From positions 62,001 through 126,000 of the forward strand of contig CAZCSV010000006.1 in NCBI GenBank assembly GCA_964501535.1: a stretch of 64,000 nucleotides of DNA, read 5' to 3'. Made by a program: the position numbers and the translations under genes. The notes under the pieces are model-generated. The model did not search any database and was not told the origin of the DNA. It saw nothing but the letters and a program-made list of their open reading frames with translations. This document shows, in pieces, positions 1-9,126 of the stretch (its first letter is position 1; the number at the start of each line of letters is the position of its first letter). This DNA comes from FEN-1279 sp964501535 (GTDB lineage: Bacteria > Bacteroidota > Ignavibacteria > Tepidaquicellales > Tepidaquicellaceae).

Positions 1-1422
1 GCATTTGATAATTATTTTTTTATTATTGATTGCCGAAGTAATTACTTTCTGGAAGCTCATCACTTTTTCCAAATCCAGAAGCCTGTCCCTGAGCGAAGCC
101 GCTTTTTCGAATTCCATTCTCTCCGAAAGCTTTGTCATAAGCTTTTTATAAAGCGTTCTTGACGAGTTTCTGTCGAGTTCGGTGATATAGTTATGCGCTT
201 TAATGATTTCTTTTCTGTATTCCTCTTTTGAAACGGAAAGGTTGCAGGGAGCATCGCACTGGCCGATGTCGTAGTACATGCAGTTGGAGTTGTTTTTCGA
301 CGCTTTGATTTTTTTGCTTTCGCATTTGCGGATTTTATACTTCTCTTTTATTTCCCTTAAAAGCTGGTTCACAGTACGCCTGCTTGAAAACGGTCCGTAA
401 TAATTTGCCCCGTCGTTTTCGATTTCATAAACTTTTTCGATTTTCGGAAAATCGTTTTGCACGTCGATTTTCAGGAACGGGTGAAAGCGGAAACGCTTAA
501 TGGCTGTGTTGAAGCGGGGCTTGTGCTTCTTGATTAATTTCGATTCGAGTATGAGAGCGGAAAGTTCCGAATCGGTGATTTCGAATTCGAGCTTCTGGAT
601 GTTAGCAAGAAGTCGTTTTATTTTATAAGGCAGTTCGGAGTTATGCCGAAAGTATGACGATAATCTCTCCCTCAGATTTTTTGCCTTGCCGATATAAAGT
701 ATCTCACCCGAAGCGCTTTTGAAAAAATACACTCCCGGATTTTTCGGAATGTCTTTCAGCTTAATGTTTACGCGTTTAAGTGCGGGTGATTTCTTCTCTT
801 CGGTATAGATTTTTTTATTCTGGAAAGTCAGTAATTCGTCGAGCGATTCGATTTCATATTCTTCCTGCAGAACATCGAGAAAATACAGAAGTATTTTTGC
901 GGTTGCCATAGTGTCGTCGAAAGCCCTGTGTTTTCTATCCTGCGTGATGCCGAGGTAATCTGCAACATTTCCGAGCGATTTGGATTTCAGCTGCCTGAGC
1001 AGTCGTCTTGCGAGCTTGCATGTGCAGAGTGTTCTGACGGAAAACTTTACCGGCTCATCCATTCTTTTAAAGGATTCCGAAACGAATTTATAATCGAACA
1101 AGACGTTATGCCCGACGAAAATTGTATTTTCATAATTAATATCTTCGAAGAAATTTATGATTTTCGGTGCTACTTCGTCGAATACGGGTTTATCTATTAC
1201 GTCTTCGTTAGTAATTCCCGTAAGGTATGTAATTTCCTTAGGTATATGCTGTTTCGGGTTGATTAAAGTCGAGAATTTATCCGTGATTTCTCCGTCCTGA
1301 ATTTTCACGAGGGAAATTTCAGTAATGCGGTTATAATGAGGGGAAAGCCCTGTCGTTTCCACATCGCATACAACATAAGTGGCATCGAGTAGGTGTAATA
1401 AATTATTTTCCCTTTTCTTCAT
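1..1422 (-). CDS. DnaQ-like 3'-5' exonuclease fused to GIY-YIG (UvrC/Cho-like) nuclease, C-terminus cut off
   Basis: Read on the minus strand from the ATG at 1422, the frame stays open for 474 codons and runs off the left edge. Residues about 15-190 are a DEDDh exonuclease domain: the ExoI motif 'VVCDVETTGL', a central 'GHNVLFDYKF', and 'HRAFDDTMAT' with the catalytic His and Asp. A GIY-YIG domain follows from about residue 225 ('NPGVYFFKS', 'ILYIGKAKNLRERL', then 'ESKLIKKHKPRFN'). Further on there is a Cys-bearing stretch 'CMYYDIGQCDAPC' and a UvrB/UvrC-like helical segment near the edge ('FEKAASLRDRLL'). Fusions of a PolIII-epsilon-like exonuclease to a UvrC N-terminal half are a known bacterial architecture and are thought to act in DNA repair as Cho-like nucleases. 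The end of the protein is not in the window. Family confidence is high; exact substrate unknown. Confidence 0.88.
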   Translation of the reverse strand, partial: MKKRENNLLHLLDATYVVCDVETTGLSPHYNRITEISLVKIQDGEITDKFSTLINPKQHIPKEITYLTGITNEDVIDKPVFDEVAPKIINFFEDINYENTIFVGHNVLFDYKFVSESFKRMDEPVKFSVRTLCTCKLARRLLRQLKSKSLGNVADYLGITQDRKHRAFDDTMATAKILLYFLDVLQEEYEIESLDELLTFQNKKIYTEEKKSPALKRVNIKLKDIPKNPGVYFFKSASGEILYIGKAKNLRERLSSYFRHNSELPYKIKRLLANIQKLEFEITDSELSALILESKLIKKHKPRFNTAIKRFRFHPFLKIDVQNDFPKIEKVYEIENDGANYYGPFSSRRTVNQLLREIKEKYKIRKCESKKIKASKNNSNCMYYDIGQCDAPCNLSVSKEEYRKEIIKAHNYITELDRNSSRTLYKKLMTKLSERMEFEKAASLRDRLLDLEKVMSFQKVITSAINNKKIIIKC

Positions 1423-1554
1423 ACGCAGATAAAATTACTATAAAGTGAGATAACAGTAAACTGAATAATTTTTCATATCACTCAAAAGACTATTTATTTA
1501 TAATATTGATTTTCATATTTTTAGCTAAACAATAAAATCGGGGGAAATTTTAAT

Positions 1555-3474
1555 ATGAAGAACAAAATCACGTCAGTTTTTTTAGTTATTATTTTATCTG
1601 CTTTTATTTTTTCGGGATGCGGAAAAAGCGAAAAGCCGAAGAAGAAATTCGATACAACACCGGTATCAATCAAGCAGTTCGATACTCCTCCCGGAGCAGA
1701 CCCTTCTGTAAGTGCTGAACTGGGCGGCAGCGGATTCAAGGGCGAAGGATGGGAAACCAAAGCCGATTACAACATACTCGGGAATCCAAAAGCTGTCAAA
1801 GGCGGCAGTCTGATAATGTCAATGAAAAATTTTCCTGCAACGCTAAGGATACTTGGAAAAGATTTTAACTCGGAATTTAATTTGATGACTGAAAATATGT
1901 TATATGAGGCATTGCTGGATGTTGACCCTGTAACGGGTGAATTTATTCCTCGACTTGCAACGCACTGGAAAATTTCGGATGATAAGGTATCATATAAATT
2001 CAGGCTGAACCCCGATGCACGCTGGGCGGACGGAAAACCTGTCATTGCGGAGGATGTAATTGCTACTTGGAATAAATTCGTAGACCCGGAAACGCTCGAC
2101 CCTTATATGAGTGAGGTGTTCGGCAGTTTCGAGAAACCCATAGCGGAGAGTAAGTATATCATTTCGGTAAAGTCGAAGGAAAAAAACTGGAGACAGTTTA
2201 CATATTTTACAACAGGAATGAAAATTTTACCTGCGCATATAATCGGCGGGATATCGGGAAAAGATTTTATGGAAAAATACCAATTTGAGTTTATTCCCGG
2301 TACAGGTGCCTATATAGTGGATAAAAATGAAATCAAAAAAGGCCAGTCCATAATGATACGCAGGCGAAGCGATTACTGGGGTGAGAAAGAAAGATTTGCA
2401 ACGGGATTGTATAATTTCGACTTGGTGAGATTTGAAGTGAACAACGATGAAAATATGGAGTTTGAAAAATTCAAGAAAGGTGAAATAGATATAAACATAG
2501 TAAGCAGGGCGCAAATCTGGGCTGAGAAATTCGATTTCGATGATTATAAGAGAGGTTTGATAATAAGAAGAAAAATATTTAATGAGAATCCCGTTGGTGT
2601 ATCAGGAATTGCAATGAATATAAGAAAAGAACCTTTCAATGATATACGAATTAGAAAAGCATTCGCTTTTATGTTTGATAGAAATAAGTTTAATGAAAAA
2701 CTTTTCTTTAATGCATATCTTCCGATGGATTCTTATTTTCCCGGAACAGTTTACGAAAATCCGAATAATCCGAAAATCAGGTTTAATATAGATTCTGCTC
2801 AAAGGCTTCTTTCAGAGGCGGGCTGGAAAGAGAAGGATAAGGAAGGATATTTAACAAAGGACGGAAAAATATTTGAGGTCGAATTGCCGTTTCAAAAAGG
2901 AATGGACAGGTATCTTACAATATATCAGGAAGATTTGAAAAAAGTCGGAATAAAATTGAATCTCAAGGAAATTGATGCGACAACAATGTTCAAACTCGGC
3001 AACGAAAGAAATTTCAAGTTGTTACCGATTACCTGGGGTGCTACACAGATTCCGAATCCCGAAAATACATTAAAATCTACAACAGCCGACCAGGAAGGGA
3101 GTGCAAACTGGCCCGGAATAAAAAACCCAAGAATTGATGAGCTATGTACAGCTTATGATACTGTATTCGATATAAAAACGAGAATTAACATATTAAGGAA
3201 AATAGATATTTTAGCTTGCAATGAATTCGGGTATATCTTCAGTTGGTATCCGCCTTATTTAAGAGTAGCGTTTCATAATAAATTCGGTTTCCCGGAAGGC
3301 ATAGTCGCAAGGGATTTCAGTGCTATTACTGTATTGCCTTATATGTGGTTTAATGATCCCGAGAAAGCGGCAGAATATGATGCGGCTGTAATTGATAAAA
3401 CGAAAACTCTCCCTTCGGGAGATGAAGAGAATAAATACTGGCTTAACCTGAAAGAAAAGAAAAACACTAAGTAG
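1555..3474 (+). CDS. Peptide ABC transporter substrate-binding lipoprotein (SBP family 5)
   Basis: This 639-residue protein begins with a lipoprotein signal (hydrophobic helix, lipobox 'FSGC', Cys22), so it is probably membrane-anchored outside the inner membrane. The body is a family-5 extracellular solute-binding protein: 'GGSLIMSMKNFPATLRI' near residue 82, 'LATHWKISDDKVSYKFRLNPDARWADGKPV', and 'RIRKAFAFMFDRNKFNE'. The family binds oligopeptides, dipeptides or sometimes other ligands and hands them to the permease pair. It is somewhat longer than the usual 520-550 residues because of a Pro/Gly-rich linker after the lipid anchor. A Shine-Dalgarno-like 'GGGGGA' lies just before the ATG. It is the first of five genes that together make a complete importer, so peptide uptake is the most likely role; the ligand itself is inferred. 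Confidence 0.9.
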   Translation: MKNKITSVFLVIILSAFIFSGCGKSEKPKKKFDTTPVSIKQFDTPPGADPSVSAELGGSGFKGEGWETKADYNILGNPKAVKGGSLIMSMKNFPATLRILGKDFNSEFNLMTENMLYEALLDVDPVTGEFIPRLATHWKISDDKVSYKFRLNPDARWADGKPVIAEDVIATWNKFVDPETLDPYMSEVFGSFEKPIAESKYIISVKSKEKNWRQFTYFTTGMKILPAHIIGGISGKDFMEKYQFEFIPGTGAYIVDKNEIKKGQSIMIRRRSDYWGEKERFATGLYNFDLVRFEVNNDENMEFEKFKKGEIDINIVSRAQIWAEKFDFDDYKRGLIIRRKIFNENPVGVSGIAMNIRKEPFNDIRIRKAFAFMFDRNKFNEKLFFNAYLPMDSYFPGTVYENPNNPKIRFNIDSAQRLLSEAGWKEKDKEGYLTKDGKIFEVELPFQKGMDRYLTIYQEDLKKVGIKLNLKEIDATTMFKLGNERNFKLLPITWGATQIPNPENTLKSTTADQEGSANWPGIKNPRIDELCTAYDTVFDIKTRINILRKIDILACNEFGYIFSWYPPYLRVAFHNKFGFPEGIVARDFSAITVLPYMWFNDPEKAAEYDAAVIDKTKTLPSGDEENKYWLNLKEKKNTK

Positions 3475-3506
3475 AAATATTTAGAAAATATATTCTTATT
3501 TAATAG

Positions 3507-4538
3507 ATGACGGGTTACTTTATACGCAGGCTTTTACTGATAATACCTACATTTATCGGAATAACACTTATAACTTTTCTGATTTTGCAGGTTGTCCCGG
3601 GTGGTCCGCTTGAAATGGAGTTGATGAAATTGCGTACGGGTAGTCAAAGCGGAGAGGTCGGCTCATCAACAAGCGGGACGGGTGCGATAAACATTCCCGA
3701 GTCCGCATTAAAAGAAATGAAAGAATTCTACGGATTCGATAAACCAATCATCGTAAGGTATTTAAACTGGCTCGGAAATATTGTCAGGTTTGATTTCGGG
3801 AAATCTTATGTATATGCAGAACCTGTATGGGATGTTATAGCATCGCGGTTTAAAGTCTCTGTTTATTTCGGATTAATTGGTTTTATACTCACTTACATTA
3901 TTTGCGTCCCGCTGGGAGTAGCAAAAGCAGTTAAAAACGGCTCCAAGTTCGATTTCATTTCATCGTTTACCGTTTTCCTTGGATACTCAATTCCCGGCTG
4001 GGCTTTTGGCATATTTATGCTGATGCTTTTCGGAGGAGGAAGCTTTCTGAATGTATTTCCTCTGAGCGGATTCAGGTCCGATGATTTTGATTCTATGAAT
4101 TTTTTCCAGCAGGTCTTCGACCAGTTACATCACACCATTCTGCCCGTACTGGCTTTTATGATAGGGAATTTTGCGACGATGACAATACTTACAAAAAATT
4201 CGGTTATAGAAAATTTAAGCCAGGATTATGTAAAGACGGCTTTTGCAAAAGGTATTTCGGAAAGAAGGGTCATATTTGTTCACGTATTGAGAAATTCTCT
4301 GATTCCGATTGTTACCGGCATCGGTGACTTTCTCGGAATAATTTTAACAAGCAGTATATTGATAGAAAAGGTTTTTAATATACAGGGGATGGGTCTGCTC
4401 ATTTTTAATTCTATAATTAACAGGGATTATCCGATTACAATGGGGATACTGGTGATATCAAGCTTTTTAATGTTGTTGGGGAACATACTATCGGATATGA
4501 TATATGCCTGGGTTGACCCCAGAATAAGATTCAAATAA
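3507..4538 (+). CDS. Peptide ABC transporter permease, OppB/DppB type
   Basis: A 343-residue integral membrane protein with the N-terminal 'RRLLLIIPTFIGITLITFLILQ' helix typical of the OppB/DppB side of family-5 importers, followed by a periplasmic loop and five more hydrophobic segments. The EAA loop that docks on the ATPases is visible as 'VKTAFAKGISERRVIFVHVLRNSLIPI' (about residues 225-252). The loop after the first helix has an unusual Ser/Gly/Thr-rich insert ('GSQSGEVGSSTSGTG'). It follows the binding protein by 32 bp and the next permease starts 3 bp after its stop, so it is co-transcribed. Confidence 0.93.
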   Translation: MTGYFIRRLLLIIPTFIGITLITFLILQVVPGGPLEMELMKLRTGSQSGEVGSSTSGTGAINIPESALKEMKEFYGFDKPIIVRYLNWLGNIVRFDFGKSYVYAEPVWDVIASRFKVSVYFGLIGFILTYIICVPLGVAKAVKNGSKFDFISSFTVFLGYSIPGWAFGIFMLMLFGGGSFLNVFPLSGFRSDDFDSMNFFQQVFDQLHHTILPVLAFMIGNFATMTILTKNSVIENLSQDYVKTAFAKGISERRVIFVHVLRNSLIPIVTGIGDFLGIILTSSILIEKVFNIQGMGLLIFNSIINRDYPITMGILVISSFLMLLGNILSDMIYAWVDPRIRFK

Positions 4539-4541
4539 AGT

Positions 4542-5606
4542 ATGAAGAAAGACAAGATAAATAAAAAACATGGTTCTGTTTCTCTGTTTAAAAAAAGATG
4601 GAGAAAATTTAAAACTATAAAAAGAGGATATTATTCCTTCCTGATATTGATTTGTCTCTATTTGATTTCATTCATACTTCCTGTTTTCATAGGCAGGAAT
4701 GCATTGATTGTCCGATACAGTGACAAGTATTATTTTCCGATTTTTTCTTATTACGAGGCAAGTGAATTTAATCAGAATATTTACGGCGAGGCAAATTACA
4801 GATTACTTAAAAAACAGTTTCAGGAAGAAAACAGCGGGAACTGGGTATTGATGCCTTTATATCCTTTCGGACCGAATGAAAGTCTCCTTGATGAAACAGA
4901 AGGTTACCCGCCGCATTCTCCATCGCTGGAGCACTTGCTTGGCACAGATACGAGCGGGCGTGATGTTCTTGCGCGTGTTGCATACGGATTTAATGTATCA
5001 ATTTCATTTGCACTGTCGGTTACATTTTTTGCATTTCTGATAGGCATAATTGTAGGTGCAGTTCAGGGATTTTTCGGAGGTGTTGTGGATATAATATTTC
5101 ACAGGTTTATCGAGATTTGGTCGACACTGCCATTTTATTATGTCATTATTATTGTGAGTTCACTACTTGTTCCGAATTTCTTTTTGCTGTGTCTGATAAT
5201 GACTTTATTCGGATGGACGGGAATTACTTACTATATTCGCGGGGAGTTTTACAGGGAGAAATCAAGAGATTACGTTTCTGCTGCGGTAGCAATGGGAGCA
5301 CCAAATCGTAAGCTTATTTTTAAACATATTCTGCCGAATTCCCTGACCCCGATAATTTCATTTGCACCATTCGCAATAGTGGGGAATATTGGAGTTTTGG
5401 TCAGTCTTGATTTTCTTGGTTTTGGATTGCCTCCACCAACTCCAAGCTGGGGACAGCTGATTGCACAGGGTATGGAAGAAATTCATTATTGGTGGCTTCT
5501 GTCTTTTCCATTGGTGATACAGTTTTTGACTCTGATTGGGATTGTATTTATAGGTGAAGCGGTCAGAGAGGCATTTGACCCGAAGGTATATTCGAGGCTG
5601 CGTTGA
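4542..5606 (+). CDS. Peptide ABC transporter permease, OppC/DppC type
   Basis: A 354-residue permease with a basic cytoplasmic N-terminus ('KKRWRKFKTIKRGYYSF'), a first membrane helix and a periplasmic loop of nearly 100 residues, then 'LLGTDTSGRDVLARVAYG', the hallmark of OppC/DppC proteins. The EAA coupling loop reads 'VSAAVAMGAPNRKLIFKHILPNSLTPI'. The C-terminal 'PPTPSWGQLIAQG' and 'FDPKVYSRLR' are also family features. The periplasmic loop is longer than in many OppC proteins. It begins 3 bp after the partner permease; the first ATPase gene starts 31 bp downstream. Confidence 0.93.
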   Translation: MKKDKINKKHGSVSLFKKRWRKFKTIKRGYYSFLILICLYLISFILPVFIGRNALIVRYSDKYYFPIFSYYEASEFNQNIYGEANYRLLKKQFQEENSGNWVLMPLYPFGPNESLLDETEGYPPHSPSLEHLLGTDTSGRDVLARVAYGFNVSISFALSVTFFAFLIGIIVGAVQGFFGGVVDIIFHRFIEIWSTLPFYYVIIIVSSLLVPNFFLLCLIMTLFGWTGITYYIRGEFYREKSRDYVSAAVAMGAPNRKLIFKHILPNSLTPIISFAPFAIVGNIGVLVSLDFLGFGLPPPTPSWGQLIAQGMEEIHYWWLLSFPLVIQFLTLIGIVFIGEAVREAFDPKVYSRLR

Positions 5607-5637
5607 TTTTTCGGTTTTCAAAAAACTTTTAATTGTG

Positions 5638-6687
5638 ATGCAGGATAAAAAATTAGTTGATATAAAAAATCTCAAAACTTACTTTTTCGTCGAACCGATT
5701 GATTATAAATCAAAACCGGAAATTGATGAGACGTTGAAACCGTTTTATAGTGATAAAAGGTTGAGAGGTAAAGTTCCCGCTAAAGCAGTCGATGATGTCA
5801 GTTTCGATATTTATGAAGGAGAAGTTTTAGGGATTGTGGGTGAATCAGGCTCGGGAAAATCGGTAACGGCCTGTTCAATAAACAGGCTTATCCCGGATCC
5901 TCCCGGAAAAATAGTCGGGGGAGAAATATTATTTAAAGGAACCGACTTGCTGAAATTATCCTTCGAAGAAATAAAAGATTATAGAGGAAAAGAAATTGCC
6001 ATGATATTTCAGGAACCTATGACATCGCTGAATCCGGTTTTAAAAATCGAAACTCAGCTGACAGAGGTCCTTTTGTATCACGAAAAAATATTGAAAGAGA
6101 ATGCTGTCGATAAAGCGATTGAACTGATGGAATCTGTCGGAATACCGGACGCGAAAAAACGAATTAAGGATTATCCTCACCAATTCAGCGGTGGTATGAG
6201 GCAGAGAGTGGTGATAGCAATGGCTCTTGCGTGCAATCCCTCGCTTCTGATAGCTGACGAGCCGACAACAGCTCTGGACGTTACGATTCAGGCACAGATA
6301 ATAGATTTAATGCTGAAGATAAAAAGCGAAAGGGAAAAGTCCGCTATACTTTTAATTACTCATAATCTCGGTATTGTTGCGGAAATGTGTCAGAGGGTAA
6401 TAGTTATGTACGGCGGGAAAATTCAGGAAATCGCAGATGTAAATGAATTATTTAACAATCCGAAACATCCGTACACAGTAGGACTTCTCGAATCATTACC
6501 TGACCCTTATGTAAAAACCGGAAAGAAACTTAAATCGATACCAGGTCTGATTCCGCATATATTAGAATTACCGAAGGGATGTAGATTCTGTACCAGATGC
6601 ACAAAAGCAACCGATGAATGCAGAGCCTCAGAGCCTGAATTGAAGGAGACTGGAAACGGTCATTTTGTAAGGTGTCATTATTTATAA
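5638..6687 (+). CDS. Peptide ABC transporter ATP-binding protein, OppD/DppD type
   Basis: I place the start at the ATG at 5638 ('MQDKKLVDIKNLKTYF', 349 residues); the frame is open further upstream but only into the permease gene. The ABC motifs are all present: Walker A 'GESGSGKS', Q-loop 'MIFQEPMTSLNP', signature 'FSGGMRQRV', Walker B 'LLIADEPTTALD', H-loop 'LLITHNLG'. The C-terminal oligopeptide-transporter domain ('HPYTVGLLESLPD', then Cys-rich 'GCRFCTRCTKATDEC') is specific to OppD/DppD proteins, some of which bind an iron-sulfur cluster there. There is an insert of about 30 residues between the first strands and Walker A ('EPIDYKSKPEIDETLKPFYSDKR' region). It powers peptide import with the next gene. 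Confidence 0.93.
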   Translation: MQDKKLVDIKNLKTYFFVEPIDYKSKPEIDETLKPFYSDKRLRGKVPAKAVDDVSFDIYEGEVLGIVGESGSGKSVTACSINRLIPDPPGKIVGGEILFKGTDLLKLSFEEIKDYRGKEIAMIFQEPMTSLNPVLKIETQLTEVLLYHEKILKENAVDKAIELMESVGIPDAKKRIKDYPHQFSGGMRQRVVIAMALACNPSLLIADEPTTALDVTIQAQIIDLMLKIKSEREKSAILLITHNLGIVAEMCQRVIVMYGGKIQEIADVNELFNNPKHPYTVGLLESLPDPYVKTGKKLKSIPGLIPHILELPKGCRFCTRCTKATDECRASEPELKETGNGHFVRCHYL

Positions 6688-6698
6688 TTAGAATTTTT

Positions 6699-7700
6699 AT
6701 GAATCAAGATAAAATACTCGAAATAAAAAATCTAAGCGTCAGATTTCCGGTGACGAGCGGATTTTTCAAAAGAAAAGTTGCGGATTTAAATGCAGTCGAC
6801 GGCATCAATCTTGAAATCAAAAAGGGCGAAACTCTAGGATTGGTAGGAGAATCCGGCTGCGGGAAATCCACAATCGGAAAAGCGATTATCAAGCTTCTGG
6901 AATTTAATACGCACGATGTCGAAATTTCGGGTGAAATTTTTATAAATACTGAAGACGGAGTAATTGATGTTTTAAAATTAAGCGATAAAGAGCTGCGAAA
7001 ATTCAGGGGATATATACAGATAGTTTTTCAGGACCCTTATTCATCGCTGAATCCGAGAATGTCTGTTGGTCAGATAATAGAAGAGCCGATGATATATCAT
7101 TCCAAAATTGCCAAAAAGGACAGAGAAGAAAGAATTAATTACCTTCTTGAAAAAGTCGGACTGCAGACGGAGCAGGCAAAAAGATATCCTCACGAATTTT
7201 CGGGCGGACAGAGGCAGAGGATTGGGATTGCGCGTGCTCTTGCAACTAATCCCAAGCTGATAATAGCTGACGAACCCGTGTCGGCTCTGGATGTATCCAT
7301 TCAGGCACAGGTAATAAATCTTTTACAGGAGCTTCAAAGCGAATTTGATTTAAGCATATTATTTATTGCTCACGATTTATCAGTGGTAGAGCATATCAGT
7401 TCACGTATAGCGGTAATGTATCTTGGCAATATTGTCGAAACCGGAATTTCCAGTGAAGTATATCATAATCCGATTCACCCGTATAGCAAGGCTCTTCTGT
7501 CTGCAGTACCATTGCCGAATTTGAAAAAGGAGAGGGTTGAGAGGATAATTTTAAAAGGCGATATTCCGACGCCTCTGAATAAACCGAGCGGGTGCGGATT
7601 CAGAACTCGTTGTCCGATTGCAAAACCGGAGTGTGCGGTGAAAACTCCTGAACTTGAGATGAAAAGGGAAGAGCATTTTGCAGCGTGTTTTTTTAGTTAA
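6699..7700 (+). CDS. Peptide ABC transporter ATP-binding protein, OppF/DppF type
   Basis: The preferred start is the ATG at 6699 ('MNQDKILEIKNLSVRF', 333 residues), 11 bp after the stop of the first ATPase. Walker A 'GESGCGKST', Q-loop 'IVFQDPYSSLNP', signature 'EFSGGQRQRIGIARAL', Walker B 'LIIADEPVSALD' and H-loop 'LFIAHDLS' are intact. The C-terminal 'NPIHPYSKALLSAVPLP' and 'GCGFRTRCPIAKPEC' mark the OppF/DppF subfamily. It should form a heterodimer with the preceding ATPase. The five genes 1555-7700 therefore encode a complete importer in the order binding protein, permease, permease, ATPase, ATPase. Confidence 0.93.
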   Translation: MNQDKILEIKNLSVRFPVTSGFFKRKVADLNAVDGINLEIKKGETLGLVGESGCGKSTIGKAIIKLLEFNTHDVEISGEIFINTEDGVIDVLKLSDKELRKFRGYIQIVFQDPYSSLNPRMSVGQIIEEPMIYHSKIAKKDREERINYLLEKVGLQTEQAKRYPHEFSGGQRQRIGIARALATNPKLIIADEPVSALDVSIQAQVINLLQELQSEFDLSILFIAHDLSVVEHISSRIAVMYLGNIVETGISSEVYHNPIHPYSKALLSAVPLPNLKKERVERIILKGDIPTPLNKPSGCGFRTRCPIAKPECAVKTPELEMKREEHFAACFFS

Positions 7701-7721
7701 TAGAATAAGTAAATATGCAAT

Positions 7722-9002
7722 ATGAGTAAACTATTAAATGAATACGAAAAACCAACAAAACAGCATTACAAAATTTTATTTCTTAGCTGGGCGGGGTGGG
7801 TATTCGATTTTTACGATTTGATACTCTATACTTTTTTAATGATACCCATAAAGCATGAATTGAATTTTTCGGATGTTCAGATTTCTTTCGTTCTTGGTGC
7901 AAGCCTTGCAGCAACTGCAATCGGAGGGGTAGTGTTCGGTTTTCTTTCTGATAAGTATGGAAGAAAAAGAGTCCTGCAGTGGACAATAATAACATACAGT
8001 ATCGGGACATTTTTAAGCGGATTTTCTTATAACATAGAGTTGCTTTTACTTTTCAGGATTATTACAGGTCTTGGTGTCGGCGGCGAATGGGGAACAGGTC
8101 AGACATATATCGGAGAAACGTTTCCGGCTAAAGTAAGAGGAAGATACGGTGCGTTTATGCAGACCGGTGCACCAATCGGAATTGCAATAGCAACGCTCGT
8201 CGGAGGTTATATTGCTCCCGAAATCGGGTGGAGGATGTGTTTCTTCGTGTCTATTTTACCTGCGGCTCTCGTGATTTATATAAGGAAAAAATTACCAGAA
8301 TCGGATATATGGGAAGAGAGAAAAAAACTTATTGATTCCGGCAGATTATCAATGGAGGAAATCAGAGTAGAAAAGAAAAATAAACTTTCCGCCCTTTTCG
8401 ACCCTGAAAACAGAAAATATTTTATTCTTGCTTTGGTACTTGCAATTTTCGATATGTCTGCATATTGGTTTACATATTCATGGATGCCGGGGTATTTAAA
8501 TCAGCAGAGACAATTTTCGATGGCAAAATCTGCATTGTTCATGCTGGTTACACAAACGGGAGGATTTCTCGGTTATTTTACTTTCGGCTTTGTCGCGGAT
8601 AAGCTCGGAAGGCGTCCTGCTTATACGATTTACTCAGTGATAATGGCGTTTGGCTTGATAATGATAACAACAATGTGGAATTTGATTGCGGTTCATAATG
8701 AATTAATTCTGGTCTGCATGTTTCTAGTCGGCTTCGGAACAGGTATGTTTGGCGGATACGGACCGTTATTTTCGGAACTCTTTCCGACTAAAATCAGGGG
8801 AACGGCAATGGGCACGGCTTTCAATCTTGCGCGTGGAGTTCAGTTCTTTACCCCGGTGATTATTGCTGTTGTTGCAATAAACTACGGGCTTGGCGGGGGA
8901 ATTTCCATTGCGGCAATTTTTGCATTGCTTACAGGCTTGTGGATTTGGACCTTTCCCGAAACAAGAGGAAAGAAAGTTACTGTTTTGAAATTTGATAACT
9001 AA
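7722..9002 (+). CDS. MFS transporter, metabolite:H+ symporter type
   Basis: A 426-residue carrier with twelve predicted helices. 'WAGWVFDFYDLILYTFL' in the first helix and 'GFLSDKYGRKR' plus 'GFVADKLGRRP' (the two motif-A loops) place it in the MFS branch that includes sialic acid, aromatic acid and other organic-anion:proton symporters. 'RIITGLGVGGEWGTGQTYIGE' is the typical helix-4 signature of that branch. It starts 21 bp after the peptide ABC operon and lies just before xanthine dehydrogenase genes, separated by a palindromic repeat. The substrate cannot be read from the sequence; an acidic metabolite, possibly a purine product given the neighbour, is speculation. Confidence 0.85.
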   Translation: MSKLLNEYEKPTKQHYKILFLSWAGWVFDFYDLILYTFLMIPIKHELNFSDVQISFVLGASLAATAIGGVVFGFLSDKYGRKRVLQWTIITYSIGTFLSGFSYNIELLLLFRIITGLGVGGEWGTGQTYIGETFPAKVRGRYGAFMQTGAPIGIAIATLVGGYIAPEIGWRMCFFVSILPAALVIYIRKKLPESDIWEERKKLIDSGRLSMEEIRVEKKNKLSALFDPENRKYFILALVLAIFDMSAYWFTYSWMPGYLNQQRQFSMAKSALFMLVTQTGGFLGYFTFGFVADKLGRRPAYTIYSVIMAFGLIMITTMWNLIAVHNELILVCMFLVGFGTGMFGGYGPLFSELFPTKIRGTAMGTAFNLARGVQFFTPVIIAVVAINYGLGGGISIAAIFALLTGLWIWTFPETRGKKVTVLKFDN

Positions 9003-9003
9003 T

Positions 9004-9084
9004 AAAACTACAAAAGTCTGTCTTGGTAAAGATTAAAGTATTAATGTGTAGTTAATTTTTTATAAAATTAGACTTTTGTAGTTT
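9004..9084. repeat. REP-like palindromic unit, solitary copy
   Basis: The arms are 'AAAACTACAAAAGTCT' at 9004-9019 and 'AGACTTTTGTAGTTT' at 9070-9084, exact reverse complements around a 50-bp AT-rich middle. The same unit, of the same 81-82 bp size, occurs at 15197-15278 and 15892-15972 on either side of a RAYT transposase gene. This copy starts two bases after the MFS stop codon, and its right arm lies 42 bp before the xdhA ATG. It could fold into a long transcript hairpin between the two genes. Confidence 0.85.
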
Positions 9085-9126
9085 ATTCTTCATTTTGATT
9101 TTTTATTTTTGATATTTAATTTTTAT

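Noticed and set aside
5554..5637. Upstream start for the first peptide ATPase
   Set aside because: It would overlap the permease gene by 53 bp; the ATG at 5638 matches where the ABC domain begins.
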